28,699 nt of DNA from Silene noctiflora (GCA_009801015.1 VHZZ01000032.1:98754-127452); one strand, 5' to 3'; shown: positions 9,757-21,166, counted from the first letter of the stretch. The notes: generated from the sequence alone by a model not told the origin. Translations and numbers: made by a program.

Positions 9757-10188
9757 AAGCAAAATGCTTATTATGAATTTATGATTGATTGATATATGTT
9801 GTTAGTAATTATGATTTGATTTGATTGGACTATGATGGTGTTTTTTTTAAGTGTTTTTTTGTCAATAACNTCCTTTTATGTTCAATTTTTTGTCAATAAC
9901 CCCCTTTTATGTTCATTTATACCAATAACCCCCTTAAATATAAGTTAATCCTAAAAATTANCCCCTAAACCCGACTAAGCTAACGATACTTAAAAACCCG
10001 CTCTATATACGACGTCTCGACTCGACACTTAAATTATATACCTAAACTACCCTTTTATTCTCTTAATACCCCAACCCCAAACTACTTACAATTAAATTGT
10101 GAATAAGCTTTTATTAAGATTGGTGAACTGTTATCTCTCAAAAAAAAATAAAAAAAATGATGAGCTAATATTTCTTTGACAAATGAAA
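9757..10188. other. Intergenic DNA with a three-copy ~30-bp tandem repeat
   Basis: The unit tttgtcaataacccccttttatgttca is present about three times between 9855 and 9940, the third copy being diverged, with Ns at 9870 and 9961. This resembles the sub-terminal repeats of some plant transposons. No gene seen. Confidence 0.5.
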
Positions 10189-10800
10189 TGAATAAATTGA
10201 GTTATAAATTAGACCTGGTAAACGGGTCAACCGGATCAGATGCGGTTTAGGTCGGACCATTTTCGTGTTTAACAAGAATTTAGGTCGAATCAAGTCAATT
10301 CGGTAGAAATGTAAGTGGGTCATGCCGAGCTGACTCATCGTGCCTAGAGAAGAAAATGACACGGCCCAAACCCATGAAGGTGGGCTTCGTTTCGTGTCAG
10401 TCAAATGAAAATGGCAGCCCAGGCACGATCAACGGTCCACGGCCCATACTTGTCGTGTGCGTTCCTTAACTATTCCTCCTCTTTAACCCAATTTCTTTGT
10501 ATTTTGAGTGTGCCTAAGCGTGTCGTGCCTAGGCACGATCCTTTTTCTCAAACTTCGGCTCAGCTGCAGCCCATGGCGTGCCGTGTCTTGATGGGATGTG
10601 CCAATTCCGTGTCGTGTTAAAATGGGCCATGTTGAGACATGCTAGCCCAACGACCCGTGTGCCCACTTCCATCTCTACAATTCAGGTACGGTCACATTCG
10701 GGTCGGAACATATTGAACAGGTCAATCTCGGGTCTTCATTTCGGGTGTTGGGTGCGGGTCAAGTTGTACGGCCGGGTCAATTTTGCGACGACTAGCTATA
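10189..10800. mobile_element. Composite transposon remnant rich in 'gggtc' and 'aggcacga' motifs
   Basis: The base composition is much richer in GC than its surroundings. It contains the palindrome cgtgcctaggcacg (about 10525-10540), repeated acggccca/ggcccat motifs, and cgggtcaa at both ends (about 10213 and 10771). Such sequences are abundant in plant genomes and usually belong to non-autonomous DNA elements or retrotransposon debris. Open frames here look accidental. The class is not resolved. Confidence 0.45.
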
Positions 10801-10999
10801 ATCATTTTCTCAAGTTCATTCATAAAAATAAAAAAATTGGTCAGCCAAAACACAAATACCTGGCTAACTTGAGCATGTTTTCTCCAGCCACCCAAATAAT
10901 GAAGAAAATGTGACAGAATTTGCTTCAGAAGCTTAAGTTATCATTGCAACTTACAAGAGACATGGGCAAATACAGCAAATTAATGTTCATGGCAGTAAT

Positions 11000-13900
11000 C
11001 TACTGACTAATCTCAATTAACAGTTTCTGAATAGCTTCACTGGAGAGAGGAACATACAAACAATCTTGACCGTCAGAGTGTTTTCTCGTCTTGACTAACT
11101 CATGATCTTTAAACTCTGTTAGATGAGAGTTCAGGGTGACCTGACTACTGACCAAGAACCGCTCACGACAGACTGTGTACAAATCGTTTACTGGCATCCC
11201 TGCAAGAGTCAAGGATTTATTACAAGAAAGAGAAGGAAAATACGATGCATGAACAGGTTGGAACCCACAGTTAGTCCCATACTCATGAGAAACAGTCACA
11301 AATCACCATTTCTTGTTTAAGATCGTTTTAACTTAAGACATCTCTTACAACCGATTAAAATAGTGGTAGAAATAATAGGAGGTTGTGACTTGTGAGTTGT
11401 GAGAGGTTTCAAGTTAAGACGGTCTTAAGCGAGACCATCTGGTCACAAATTAATATCGTGTGAGACAAGCCCATTTACCAAGTATTTACCTAACTACGTG
11501 TTTGATCTCATGATAATCATATCATTAGACTGTCTCATACTCTCATATGATACAATAACTTGTGTCTGTTAGTTCAGAAGAAGTCATTCACCTTCTCCAT
11601 CTAGATGGGCGTAAAATAATACCTTACCCATATACCCCAAAGGCCTTAACCCACTGAAAACCGAAATTAAAGTATGACTAGCTAATGTATTGGTCATCAC
11701 TTGTTATGAGATCATCTCAGCAAAAAATTGTGTATCTTAGTTCAGGAGAAGCTATATACCTTCTTCATCTGGATGAGCCAATTGAAAATCAGCGAGAACT
11801 TTGAAGACACTCTGAGCATTTGGCGTCAAACTTTGGAGGACTATAGCAGCAGTTTTGGCACTTTGAGCACTACCAGCATTTGCAAGAATTAATGGAAAGA
11901 ATGTTGTTTCAACCTTGTATGGCGCGAAGGTCGGGACGTGATGACAGGACCAGTTGAATTGTGTGTGCACCATTTTCTTATCCCATACTGCAAGAACAAG
12001 CCAAGTAACAACTCTCTAATATCCAACTGAAATAATTATATGTTTACAGTAAAGTCATGGGAATTAAATCCACTAAAATACAACTCAGACACGGATAAAC
12101 CAGAAACCCCAATTGAAGTACACCATTGGTTGCTACAACTTGATTTATAGGGATGACAGAGAGATGATATATCCATTTTTATCTAATATATTTGCAATGC
12201 TAAAAACGACGGTCAAGTTAATTACAGGATAGAAAACGTGATTAGCAGCAAAGGTGGCTACAGGTGTCCAAGTAACTTTAAGCCGACATTGGGACAACCA
12301 TCTGCTTCTTCATGAAAAGGAAGTACCAAACGCCCACCAGTTGCTTCTATTTTCCAATAAAAGAAGTCATTTAGGAAAACAATAGACAGAGAGCACGTAA
12401 ATAAGAAATAGTAGCCGAAATGCATTCTACTGGTATGATTATTTCAGATTCACAGTATATTATATGAATAGGTACCATGTTTTGGTACACCTATCTTAAC
12501 TCTTTACTCCAAATAGTAGCGAAGGTGAGAGTGCTTACACAAAGTTGCATTCACATGATCAATGGAAGCAACCATTCGAACATGAGCACAAGCGGCCAAC
12601 CGTGCAAGATATTGTTGACTTTCGGAGTCCCGTAACCCAGGTCCATCGATGTTATGAACCAGAATACAGACAAATTTATCACTCTTGTTTTCCCCATATC
12701 CATTTAGAAAAGCAAGCAAATCATCCATGGATTTAGAATTAAATGGTTGCTGAAGCTTTGGATAGCTTCCTGTGGCTTTCCGGTTTAATTTTACTTCCTC
12801 CATAAAGAGTTCAGCCACTGCAATGATAACCTGCAAATTAGATTATTTAGTAACAGCTTATCCCGCTTTTGAAACGAGTTATATAGATTTTCAACAAATC
12901 TCTTCTGACAGAATAAGCGAGTTTGCTCGGAAAGAAAATAATCTAAATTTGCAGTAACATCACCTGTTTGATATTTACTGATTGTAGATAACCATTGATG
13001 ACAAGCACCGAAAACTCCGTCAATGTTGTTGAAGCAAAATCCTCAATTAAGGCCTTTTTCGATCCAAAACCATACATAAGAAGGCCAAACCCACATCTGA
13101 TACCATACAAAATGCAAATCAAAGGGTTAGAATAAACTCATACGAATGCTGAAACTGTAGTTTGGCACGATAGATGTCCCTGGTTACAGCTAAAACCAGC
13201 TAAAAATTAGTCAATAAAAAATAGATCAAATTAAACACCATTATTTCTTGATTGGCAAATATGTGTTTTTTACAAGAGAATTATACTCATTTTATTCATC
13301 CATGAAGGGAACAAAATGATACAATTTAAGGGGTTGTTTGGTTCAACATGAGAAAATGAAATTCCCATGAAGCTCATGTGAATAGCATAAAACTTGTTTG
13401 GTTGCCATGGGGGAAATGAATTCATGTGGGAACTTGCAGTTATTTAGGGGCTAGGTAAGTGATTTCCTACATTATGTAGGAATTAGAGTTCCTCGGGAAA
13501 TTCTAATTCCCATGAAATGGGCAACCAAACATCATTTTTAATCAATTCATGGAAATTTCTACTTCCCATGAATTAGGATTTAAGAGGCAACCAAACAACC
13601 TCTTACAAAAAGAGAAAATCCAGCAGAAAACCAAAAGAGACCACACGCACTAAACCCTAGCAAGGCTTCCAAAATGAAATCCTGCATCTACTGATTTGCT
13701 CGAGAAAGCATACGGATACTGGCAGTGTACTGAATCATTTTAACAATATGAACAGGCTGCTTAACATTCCCTCCAAAAATCCTAGAGTTCAAAAATGTTA
13801 TTTCCTCTATCTCATGAGATAGTTCAAGTTTTCTTCGGATGACTTTTTATGTAACAACAACAATAACATTACTCTAATGCCACAAAGGCTCCAGCAAATG

Positions 13901-14795
13901 GCAGGGTAAAACTTAAAAGGGGATCAATGTACAGTAAGCACTAATAGTGGATATGATTTAATTTGGACAAATAGTTGACAGAAGTGTCCCAAATGAACAA
14001 CTTTTCGTCTGAAATTTCAGACGGGCATATGTGACCATTTTATGGTTAAAGGTAACCACGCTGGTACAGCCTGTGTTACAGCTAATGGTAACTTCTTTTT
14101 CAATAGTGGTTACATTTAGCTGTAAAATAGTTACAAAATCCCGTCTTATTGTTTCAGACCAAAATGAAATGTAATGTCTGAAGCAAGACCAACTGATGAA
14201 CATGGAGCTTCCATATTGACCCCACACAAAATCCTAATCACTGATAGGAAATTGAGAGAATCTTAACTCGATGTACACCCTTACCCTTGCATTAACAAAC
14301 GGGGAGGTTGTTTCCACATGACGGAAAATGAAAATTGCATCGAGAATTATTCCATCCTAAACCATAACCAAAAGAACACTAAGTTTTCGGCTCTATTCGA
14401 ATCAGAAATCAACAATGCAACAAATCAGTTCAATCAACAAATTAACTACCTCAATTCAAACAACCATTTCTTATACAAACTCTTATATCCAACCATCAAA
14501 GTCTTAACTTCTTTCTCATGTTTCGGCTTCAGATTAGCCACCGCCGCTCTCAACTCCTACACAGACACACAGACACAGCAATTCAATCCCAATAATTCAC
14601 CGAAATCGCACCAAACAATCAAATCAAATTCAACAATTAAAGATAACTTCAAAGAATCACCTCTTCAGAAACAAGATCAATATCAGATAATTTATGCCCT
14701 GATTTTTTAGCTGAACTTGCTAATTCTTTAGCCAGGAAGTAATTCCTCGAGAAATCGAGATCCTCCTCATCAATATCGACATCGTTAATGTCCAT
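11000..14795 (-). CDS. ORC2: Origin recognition complex subunit 2
   Basis: Six exons in transcription order: 14795-14661, 14556-14450, 13096-12964, 12830-12539, 11987-11760 and 11199-11000. All have GT-AG borders and matching phases, giving 364 residues (Arabidopsis ORC2 is 363). ORC2 is a core subunit of the complex that marks replication origins and helps load the MCM helicase in the nucleus. The N-terminus carries [11 protein letters not shown] (15-25). The AAA+-like core includes [16 protein letters not shown] (82-97), where other AAA+ proteins carry a Walker A motif; ORC2 is not an active ATPase. It continues with [16 protein letters not shown] (183-198) and [19 protein letters not shown]. 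The C-terminal winged-helix part has [20 protein letters not shown]. The start ([15 protein letters not shown]) is the only Met giving the plant-type acidic N-terminus; an upstream in-frame ATG at 14843 would add unrelated residues. No lesions seen. Intron 2 is large and holds two MITEs. Confidence 0.97.
11322..11432. repeat. Imperfect fold-back in ORC2 intron 5
   Basis: cgttttaacttaagacatct, ending in cttacaacc, pairs imperfectly with ggttgtga, gagaggtttcaagttaagac and ggt downstream. This has the look of a decayed MITE carrying the aagacggt motif common in this window. Confidence 0.4.
13330..13602. mobile_element. MITE with 'ggggttgtttggtt' terminal inverted repeats
   Basis: Left end ggggttgtttggttc; right end aaccaaacaacctc, its inverse with one mismatch. 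Inside, attcccatgaa and ttcatgggaa motifs occur several times in both orientations, so the element folds well. It is 273 bp with no coding capacity and lies in ORC2 intron 2. Flanking TAA/TTA is suggestive of a PIF/Harbinger origin, but the duplication is not exact. Confidence 0.75.
14007..14159. mobile_element. Second MITE in ORC2 intron 2
   Basis: The left end gtctgaaatttcagacggg and the right end cccgtcttattgtttcagac are imperfect inverses. Between them, ggttaaaggtaacca, ttacagctaatggtaac and gtggttacatttagctgtaa form further inverted pieces. Length is about 153 bp, non-coding. Confidence 0.65.
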
Positions 14796-14894
14796 TAATA
14801 CCTTAACAGCACAAACAAAAAGAGAGTACAATTTAGGGGACAATTACAAATTCACAATTGCATTAGGGTTTTGAGAAAGTGTTGGAAAATCCTA

Positions 14895-14905
14895 CCCTAA
14901 ACCCT
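14895..14905 (-). promoter_or_regulatory. Telo-box type element upstream of ORC2
   Basis: CCCTAAACCCT on the plus strand (AGGGTTTAGGG on the gene strand) lies 100 bp upstream of the ORC2 start codon. Telo-boxes are common in promoters and leaders of plant genes expressed in dividing cells. A second half-site, ttagggttttg, lies at about 14863. Confidence 0.45.
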
Positions 14906-14954
14906 TTTTCCGACCAATAAAAGGTCGTTATTGAATAATATAAATTTCTGTATA

Positions 14955-15082
14955 AGACGGTTTTACATTCTTACCCATGAATTTGTGTAAAACGGATATT
15001 TGATAACCGCTTTTAGTTTTTGTAACCGTATTTATTTTTTGTTTGTAGATCCGTTTTAAACTATATTAATGTAAAACCGTCT
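14955..15082. mobile_element. MITE with perfect 15-bp terminal inverted repeats
   Basis: agacggttttacatt (14955) and aatgtaaaaccgtct (ends 15082) are exact inverses. Inner parts gtgtaaaacggat and atccgtttta also pair. The 128-bp element lies 160-290 bp upstream of the ORC2 start codon, so within its promoter. The same aagacgg/ccgtct motif recurs near 9090, 11415, 24488 and inside the 24.7-25.9 kb tandem array. Confidence 0.8.
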
Positions 15083-15231
15083 CACAAACAAAAAAAACAA
15101 TTGATTGGATATCGGAACTTACCGGAAAACAGACTAGAAGTGAAGTGGTTGCCGGAGAAAGGTGATAGTAGTAGTAGTAGAGAAGAGAAATGTGGCGGCT
15201 GATTTTGAATAGGAAATGTAAGGTTAACAAA

Positions 15232-15239
15232 TTTGGCGG
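15232..15239. promoter_or_regulatory. E2F-like site upstream of ORC2
   Basis: TTTGGCGG differs in its last base from the E2F consensus TTTSSCGC. Replication genes such as ORC2 are commonly under E2F control in plants. It lies about 440 bp upstream of the start codon, so relevance depends on the true transcript start. Confidence 0.25.
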
Positions 15240-15362
15240 TTTGGATTTAAAATTAATTTTAATTAGAGCTAGGGATCTGATCGTAGGGGATCCGTTTAAC
15301 GTAGACCTGACCACATCTCGGGCTGACAGTGAACCAGCTCAGGTATAGCCCAATTAAGTACC

Positions 15363-15476
15363 TTTTTTTTATTTTTTTTCAAATGAGCGCATTTATGTCG
15401 CTGGCGAGAATCGAGCTCCGAGCTTTATGATTGGGGTAAGAGAGCTCTTACCACTTGAGCTAACTCTTTGGCTCTG
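15363..15476 (-). mobile_element. tRNA-derived SINE
   Basis: On the minus strand, tagctcaagtggtaagagct resembles a tRNA A box and gagctcgattctcgcc a B box, about 35 bases apart. They are followed by agcgacataaatgcgctcat, ttga, and an A-rich tail (with one T). The 3' part matches the truncated copy at 7925-7983, showing a mobile family. The plausible source is a tRNA-type promoter; the precise tRNA is not identified. I do not see a clear target duplication. Confidence 0.7.
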
Positions 15477-15477
15477 T

Positions 15478-15780
15478 TTTTTTGAACTTAATTTCTACTC
15501 ATTTCAACTCAGTTCAGTTTAGCTTCATTCAGCGCAGTTCAATTCAGTTAAGTTCTTTCCTTTATTAGGCCATATTCTTCTGGATTGAAATTGTCTGAAC
15601 TAAACTTAATGGAACTGAACTGAACTGAACTTGTTGGAGTTAAACTGAACTGAACTGAAATAAGAGTTAATTTGTGAATAGAATAGCTGAATTGAACTGA
15701 ACTGAAATGAGCGGAAATTAAGTCTAAAAGAATAGGGACTTCAGTTCTGCTCAGTTCCATTAAGTTCAGTTCAGACAGTT
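15478..15780. mobile_element. Fold-back element built of degenerate 'actgaactga' repeats
   Basis: The left arm gaacttaatttctactcatt, tcaactcagttcagttt pairs with the inverse of the right arm (actgaactgaaatgagcggaaattaagtc, around 15696-15724). The middle is a mixture of cagttcagtt and aactgaactg blocks. The T-rich left edge also resembles the inverse of the right edge (ttaagtctaaaagaat). A related ggctctgtttga end lies at 28609. It looks like a MITE family. Confidence 0.55.
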
Positions 15781-16521
15781 TCTCAAATAATTACAGGATG
15801 TGTAAGTCGATTACTCTAAATCGGCCTATGGTAGAGGCAAGCCAAATTGGGATGACTCTGGCCTAGCTTGTGGATTAGTCAGGCCGTGATGGTCCATTTT
15901 TTCCTATTCTTGCTTTTTATTGGGAAGGCTGCAAATCTTGGATCCTGTACCGGCCCAATGAGGAGGCGGGTCGGGTCAGGCTAATGAGCCGGCCCAAACC
16001 GCTCAAATGGGGAGGTCTAGGTTAAGGTCACATATGAGTATATGACGAGTTATTTTGCTCATCCTCGGTAACTCACAACATTGACAATCATCCTCGGAAG
16101 TTCAAACCAGAGTCACAATTGACGATTTCACAAACAGATCTTCCTCAGGAAACCACACAGCAACACTATCTATGTCAGAATACAGCAACCGAGCATAAGA
16201 AAAGAATGATCACTCTGAAAATGAGTCGAAGTCGTCTGATCTTTGCTGAGCATTCATATAGGAATTACATATTTGATACATCAACTTACACATACATTAC
16301 ATAACAAAACAATGTACTCACAAGACAATGTCTATGCTAACCAGTAACCAGTATGAACCGTCTAAAAATGTGCCACACTCTCACCATCGACAAAAGAGAT
16401 CGGCTTCAGAATTGAAGAAGCTGAACAATTTGTTCCATTCAATATTTGCCTGGAATCCTCTAGTTTGCCAAAACAAAGTTTTTAGCAGCTATGTTTCTGC
16501 TTAGCAGAAATCATGGGGTCG
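15781..16521. other. Intergenic DNA with transposon debris
   Basis: Positions ~15825-16030 are GC-rich with cggcccaatg, gcgggtcgggtcaggc and gagccggccca, like the debris at 10189-10800. The remainder leads into the 3' end of the minus-strand gene ending at 16522 and likely includes its 3' UTR. No other gene seen. Confidence 0.4.
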
Positions 16522-19500
16522 TTATGAAATGACCCCAGAAACCCAAGGAACGACTAATGGTGCTGTTGGGTGCGTACTTCGATATGATTCCGTATATTTG
16601 TCTTTGAAATATATTTTGGGTTGTTCGGCCTGCAGTCAATATAGTAAGTTATAAGGCAAATGGCAACCACAATCAAATGCTTTTAAAAAGCAATATGAAA
16701 AAAGTTGGACTTCGCTGCATTGAGCATAAAACAGGTGAGTACTTACGTATTTTAGCCAGCATTCCTGATTCTTATGTTCATAAATGTCGGGAGAATAACA
16801 ACCCGTCTCAGATGGACAATAAACCCATATATTGCATTTCATTTGACCAGGCTTGGCAAGTCTAGCCTGATTCAAGCAAGCCTGACAACAGTCAGCTGCA
16901 CTCTCTTTATGGTGGGTAAGACCCCATCTAACCGCAGCCCCACCATAGTCTGTATGAAGTTCTGCATGACACTCGGACGGAACAGGCTTTCCTGGTAAAG
17001 GGTAGTAATCCTCTGGAGAGACAAAATAATAACTATGTCACACACATTTGCCAAATTAGCACCAAAATTGCCAAGATACTGTCTACAGAGTCAAAACATA
17101 GATCTCGGAAAACTACAGTTAAAATGTGTAAGCAGAAAACAAACATAATACTACTACTTGTATTTAATTTACGTCATTCCGACATTTAGAGACACCAACT
17201 TCTCTCTTCAATACACCTCAAAACAAAACAAAAATATGAGTATATATTTATGTAAGCCTTTAACCATACAAGTTCCATATTTTTTCGAAGTATTTTTTTG
17301 TTACAGTGGAGTCAGAACACCTTCATGACATTCAAAAATGTCATCTATTAAAAAGAAAAGGGGAAGGAGTAGTTGATAGCATCGATAGACTTTACCAAGC
17401 TCATCTACGTCTGAAGGTCTATCCATGTGTTCCTTATTGACAACCATTGGTGGTATCCACAATCCGATTTCGTCCATAACCATAGACCACTTCGATTGCA
17501 AGGCCATGACTAAAAGGGCTACAAAAAAGCAAAAAGACAAGAATCACAAAAAACTATCGTGGTTAAACATGCTGCTGAATGTCAAGAAAATGTATAACTA
17601 CTTCAGAGACAAAACATAAGTTGAGGAGAAGTGCACACCAGCTTCATCAGTGGACATCGTCACATTCGTCAGTGTTCTGTTATTTTCACCAAGAAGAAGT
17701 AGGTTTGCTTCATGTATTTTTATTCTTCTCCAGGTTTCCACTGCTTCTGTTTTCAAGGAAAGAGATAGCCATGTTAGACAAAACATTAACGTCAATAAGA
17801 CAACTAGAAGAGAGAGTTAGTTTGCCTATCAATCACAATAAAAGACTGCTAATAGGGGACGATTTGGTCTCAGTTTACCTATGTTTCAATTTAAATCCAC
17901 AGTGGAAGTAGATAGATGGACAATTTAAATCCACAGTGGAACCCATGAGTGATTAATGAGTAATGACACGACGTCAAACGATATACCGAGAGTAAAAAAA
18001 CGGGTGAGTGTTCAAAGTCGATCAGTCCTTATATCAAACGAAATGGGTCATAAAGCTTACAGGCAGAGAATTGGTATAGGGAGCCAGGTAGGTGTCTGGT
18101 TCCCCCTATACACGGAAAAATTGTTGTTCTGTAAACCAATTTGACTATTTCATATAATAGTAACGGAAAAAAACCAAAGAAAAATGGCAACAGTGACGAT
18201 ATAATTTTTAAAAAGTAAATAAAAAAGATCAGATAGTGAGTCTATTTCTAGATCAAGTCTCAAACCGAGATTCAATATCATGCAGTCAAGGATCAAGTAA
18301 CAGCTCCCTTGGCTGTGCAAGTAGATAAATTATGAAATCATCTAAAGTATGAAAACATTAGACAACGAAAGTTGCAAAAGGCATGGAGCTCTCCATGTTG
18401 AAAGTCGAAAAGCAAATGTACATTAATTCAGAGTTCCGTACTCTTAAAGGGCCAGGTACACAAATCTACGTGTCGTGGCTTATAGAAAGTAGCAACGCCA
18501 TAAAACATAAATTAGATTGGAAAATACAGTAACAAAGAACACAAATTACATGCACCAACCTCTTTGCTCAGTCAGATTTGCATTTTCAGGCAGACTTCTG
18601 AGCTGTTGCAAGATCTCATCTCTAATCAACTGCTTTAAGTGCTTTGGTAACTCCGGCTTCCGCCTTTGTTCAGCTAATGTCCTAGTGTAATTCTCAACCT
18701 AAAGCATTCAGAAAGGGAAAAAAAAAGTAGCGTCACTTTTTTTTGTTGGCTAGAAAGTACCGTCACTTTAGAAGAAAGCAAATTGCATGAAAAACAAACA
18801 GCCAAAACATTAACAGTAGCGAAATTGAACTTCAACTTGACTATATACACTGAACTAAAGGCCAAATAACAGCAACGAAGCATCCATTAGCTCAAAGAAT
18901 TTCTTTAGAAACTTTCGAAATCAAATGCAGCTATTAATATATCAAAAAAATGTTGCCATTTCTGATGTAGCCAAAGACTAACTAACTATTCAAGTAGCAT
19001 CCAACCCCCTTAGCTGTACTACAGGAGCTGAGCATTGTCTTGAATCTCGGTTTATTGGTTTCCAAATTGGTTCTCGCAACCCAATTTTGGTCATTGTGCT
19101 ATACATGTGGCAGATCTTGCCTAAAAATATGGTCGTGGTAACCTTCAAAACCTTGATAACTTGACCGTGATGCAGCGTCAAAGCATATATCTAATCCTAT
19201 GCCAGCCCCTTGAAACATTGGGTAATGTAATGTTGTTGCTGTGAAATACGGAGTAGAAGAAAAAAAAACCAGTCTTACCACTTTAATGAGTTCTATGGGC
19301 TCTGATGCTTCTCTGATTCTGAGAGATTCCTCCATTCTACTTATCTCATCTGGGGTGTACTTAATATCTGTTCATAACAAAGTAAAACCATCATTCAAAA
19401 CATGAATAAATCACAGTTCGATTCACGTATACCATAAATCACTCAACAAACAACCAATACGTCCAAGCTTAAATCAGTGGAAGGAGCAATCCGATCGGAC

Positions 19501-21166
19501 ATAATAACAGTACAATTGCAAAGAAATAAGCAAATGGAGATGCAGGAACGCGACTGCAGCTAAAGCAAAGCAACCCATAAACATCACAAAGACTTATATG
19601 AGACAGACTTATATGAGAGACCTATAAACATCACAAAAGGGCATGAACCATCAACTCAGGCTTTTAGTAAAAATGGTTCTTTCACATGGTATCGGTACCT
19701 CAATGACAAGTCCCAAATTCAAATCCTAGAGCCTCTTATTCTTAGAAAAACTTCATAGTTCATACTGTGTGCATGATCCACTCTCTAATATCAAAGGATA
19801 TTCGCCTAAGCTATATATTAAGGTATAAAATCATCGATGAACCACCATTACCAACCATCAGCAAACTTTCTCTCGAAATAGCTCGGATTGTAACTTTTAC
19901 GACAGCTGAAGAAATCAAAGCCCCTAAACTAATCAAAACAAATCTCAATTCACTTATAAACTATCCAAAACACTAAGCCATTAAGGTATAAAAAGTATAT
20001 AACATCTCATTTAGGACCCAGCTGAAATATTGCATTAAGCCATTAAGGTATAAACACATTGATTACGCCATCGACCATAACTTAGGCTTTTGGTTGAAAA
20101 ATTTCTCTCACATGGTATCAAGGTCTCAGTCAAGCGACACCTAATCCTGGGAACCTATAAGTCTCAAGTGAAATTTGAGTATAGCATGGCCGTATAGTGA
20201 CACGTGCATTATCCACTCTTTAAGCTCAAAGAACATTCGCGTGAACCCGTGAAGAGTGAATGACGGTATAAAGTTGTGGATCATTCAGCCTGAAACCATC
20301 AGCTGATGCTAAAGGCTGAAAAGGCTCTCACAGATGGAAACTTTTACTATAGTATGAACTGTAAAGAGTTGAAGAAATCGAACCCCAATCAAACTAATCA
20401 AAACAAAGATCAAATTTCCATATAGAGTATTCAGATCCTTAGAGTCTCTACTTCTTAGTGAAATTTCATAATTTGATAACGTGTGCATTATCCACTCTTT
20501 AATCTCAACTGACATTCGCGTAGAGATATATTAAGGTATAAAATCATCGATTGACCATCAACCATCATCTAACTTTTGCTCGAAATGGCTCAGATTGTAA
20601 CTTATACTATACTATCAAGAGTTGAAGGAATCAAACCCCATCTGAACTAATCGAAAACAAAGCTCAATTCACATACAAACCATCCATAACACTACATGGA
20701 TCAGTCAACAACATATACAATCAACATTCATCAGCATCCATGACCAACAATTTGAGCAAAATCAAAACAACCCAATAACACAAAATTGCCCTGAGACCGG
20801 AAATCCTGGCAGGTATTCTAAACACTTCATGAATCAGTCAACAGCATAATCAACATTCATCAAACATGCATGGACAACAATTTGAGCAAAATCAAAACAA
20901 CCCACAATACAAAATCCTCCTAAAACTCTTAAAACCCGAAATCCTGCGTCCGCCACTGATACAATTCATACAAATACAACTGATCAATCAAAGAAAAGAA
21001 ATTTACCATACTGAGAGGAGCTGCTGGTATCAGAGTAAACATATAGAGAACTGTAAAGACAATGAAGACCATATAAACCAATAACAATGTTAATTGAACA
21101 AACAATTAAAGTAATCCTTTTATATGAAGAAACCCATTTCAATATTCCTCTACTATTAATTGCCAT
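16522..21166 (-). CDS. Type II membrane protein with Cys-rich C-terminal domain, uncharacterised
   Basis: Seven exons in transcription order: 21166-21007, 19367-19279, 18698-18560, 17746-17639, 17518-17396, 17012-16747 and 16629-16522. All GT-AG, phases consistent, 330 residues. A short basic N-terminus precedes one hydrophobic segment (~18-38, ITLIVCSINIVIGLYGLHCL), predicting a type II anchor. The region behind it has four N-glycosylation sequons (N86 YT, N124 LT, N152 RT, N157 VT), as expected for a lumenal or extracellular location. Residues ~55-165 are charged and helical. Residues 221-291 hold eight cysteines (221, 248, 249, 252, 266, 272, 278, 291), enough for four disulfides, with motifs HTDYGGAAVRWGLTHH, CCQACLNQA and YCPSETGCYSPDIY. 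The spacing recalls PAN/apple-type binding modules, but that is a guess. The end, HPTAPLVVPWVSG, looks conserved. I believe this is a conserved land-plant family of unknown function. Intron 1 (1.6 kb) is full of repeats. Confidence 0.85.
18074..18111. repeat. Short hairpin in intron 3 of the 16522-21166 gene
   Basis: gtatagggagccag and ctggttccccctatac pair over ~14 bases with mismatches around an 8-base loop. It is too short for a usual microRNA precursor. Confidence 0.4.
19660..20690. repeat. Degenerate TRIM/LTR-like repeat array in intron 1
   Basis: Several diverged units share ggtataaa with following atcatcga-ttgaccat (about 19822, 19984, 20046, 20265, 20534), cattcgcgtg (about 19800, 20233, 20513), and gtgcattatccactct (about 19768, 20205, 20483). 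Two places have cacatggtatc (19684 and 20110), close to the primer-binding site TGGTATCAGAGC complementary to initiator tRNA-Met. This order (short terminal repeat, primer site, short interior, terminal repeat) is that of TRIM retrotransposons. The copies are heavily decayed and partly nested, so individual boundaries are uncertain. Confidence 0.5.
20690..20949. repeat. Tandem duplication of ~130 bp in intron 1
   Basis: cactacatggatcagtcaac at 20690 and cacttcatgaatcagtcaac at 20823 start two similar units. Both contain caacaatttgagcaaaatca followed by aaacaaccca, and both end in cgaaatcctg/ggaaatcctg (about 20800 and 20938). They lie 60-320 bp inside intron 1, just after the first exon. Confidence 0.8.

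Noticed and set aside
10165..10913. Three overlapping open frames
   Set aside because: They lie in GC-rich repeat debris with palindromes; open frames are expected by chance and resemble no protein family I know.
14318..14710. 130-codon plus-strand frame
   Set aside because: It is antisense to ORC2 exons 1-2 and intron sequence; the long frame is a shadow.
18074..18111. microRNA precursor
   Set aside because: The stem is only about 14 bp with mismatches, too short for a plant precursor.
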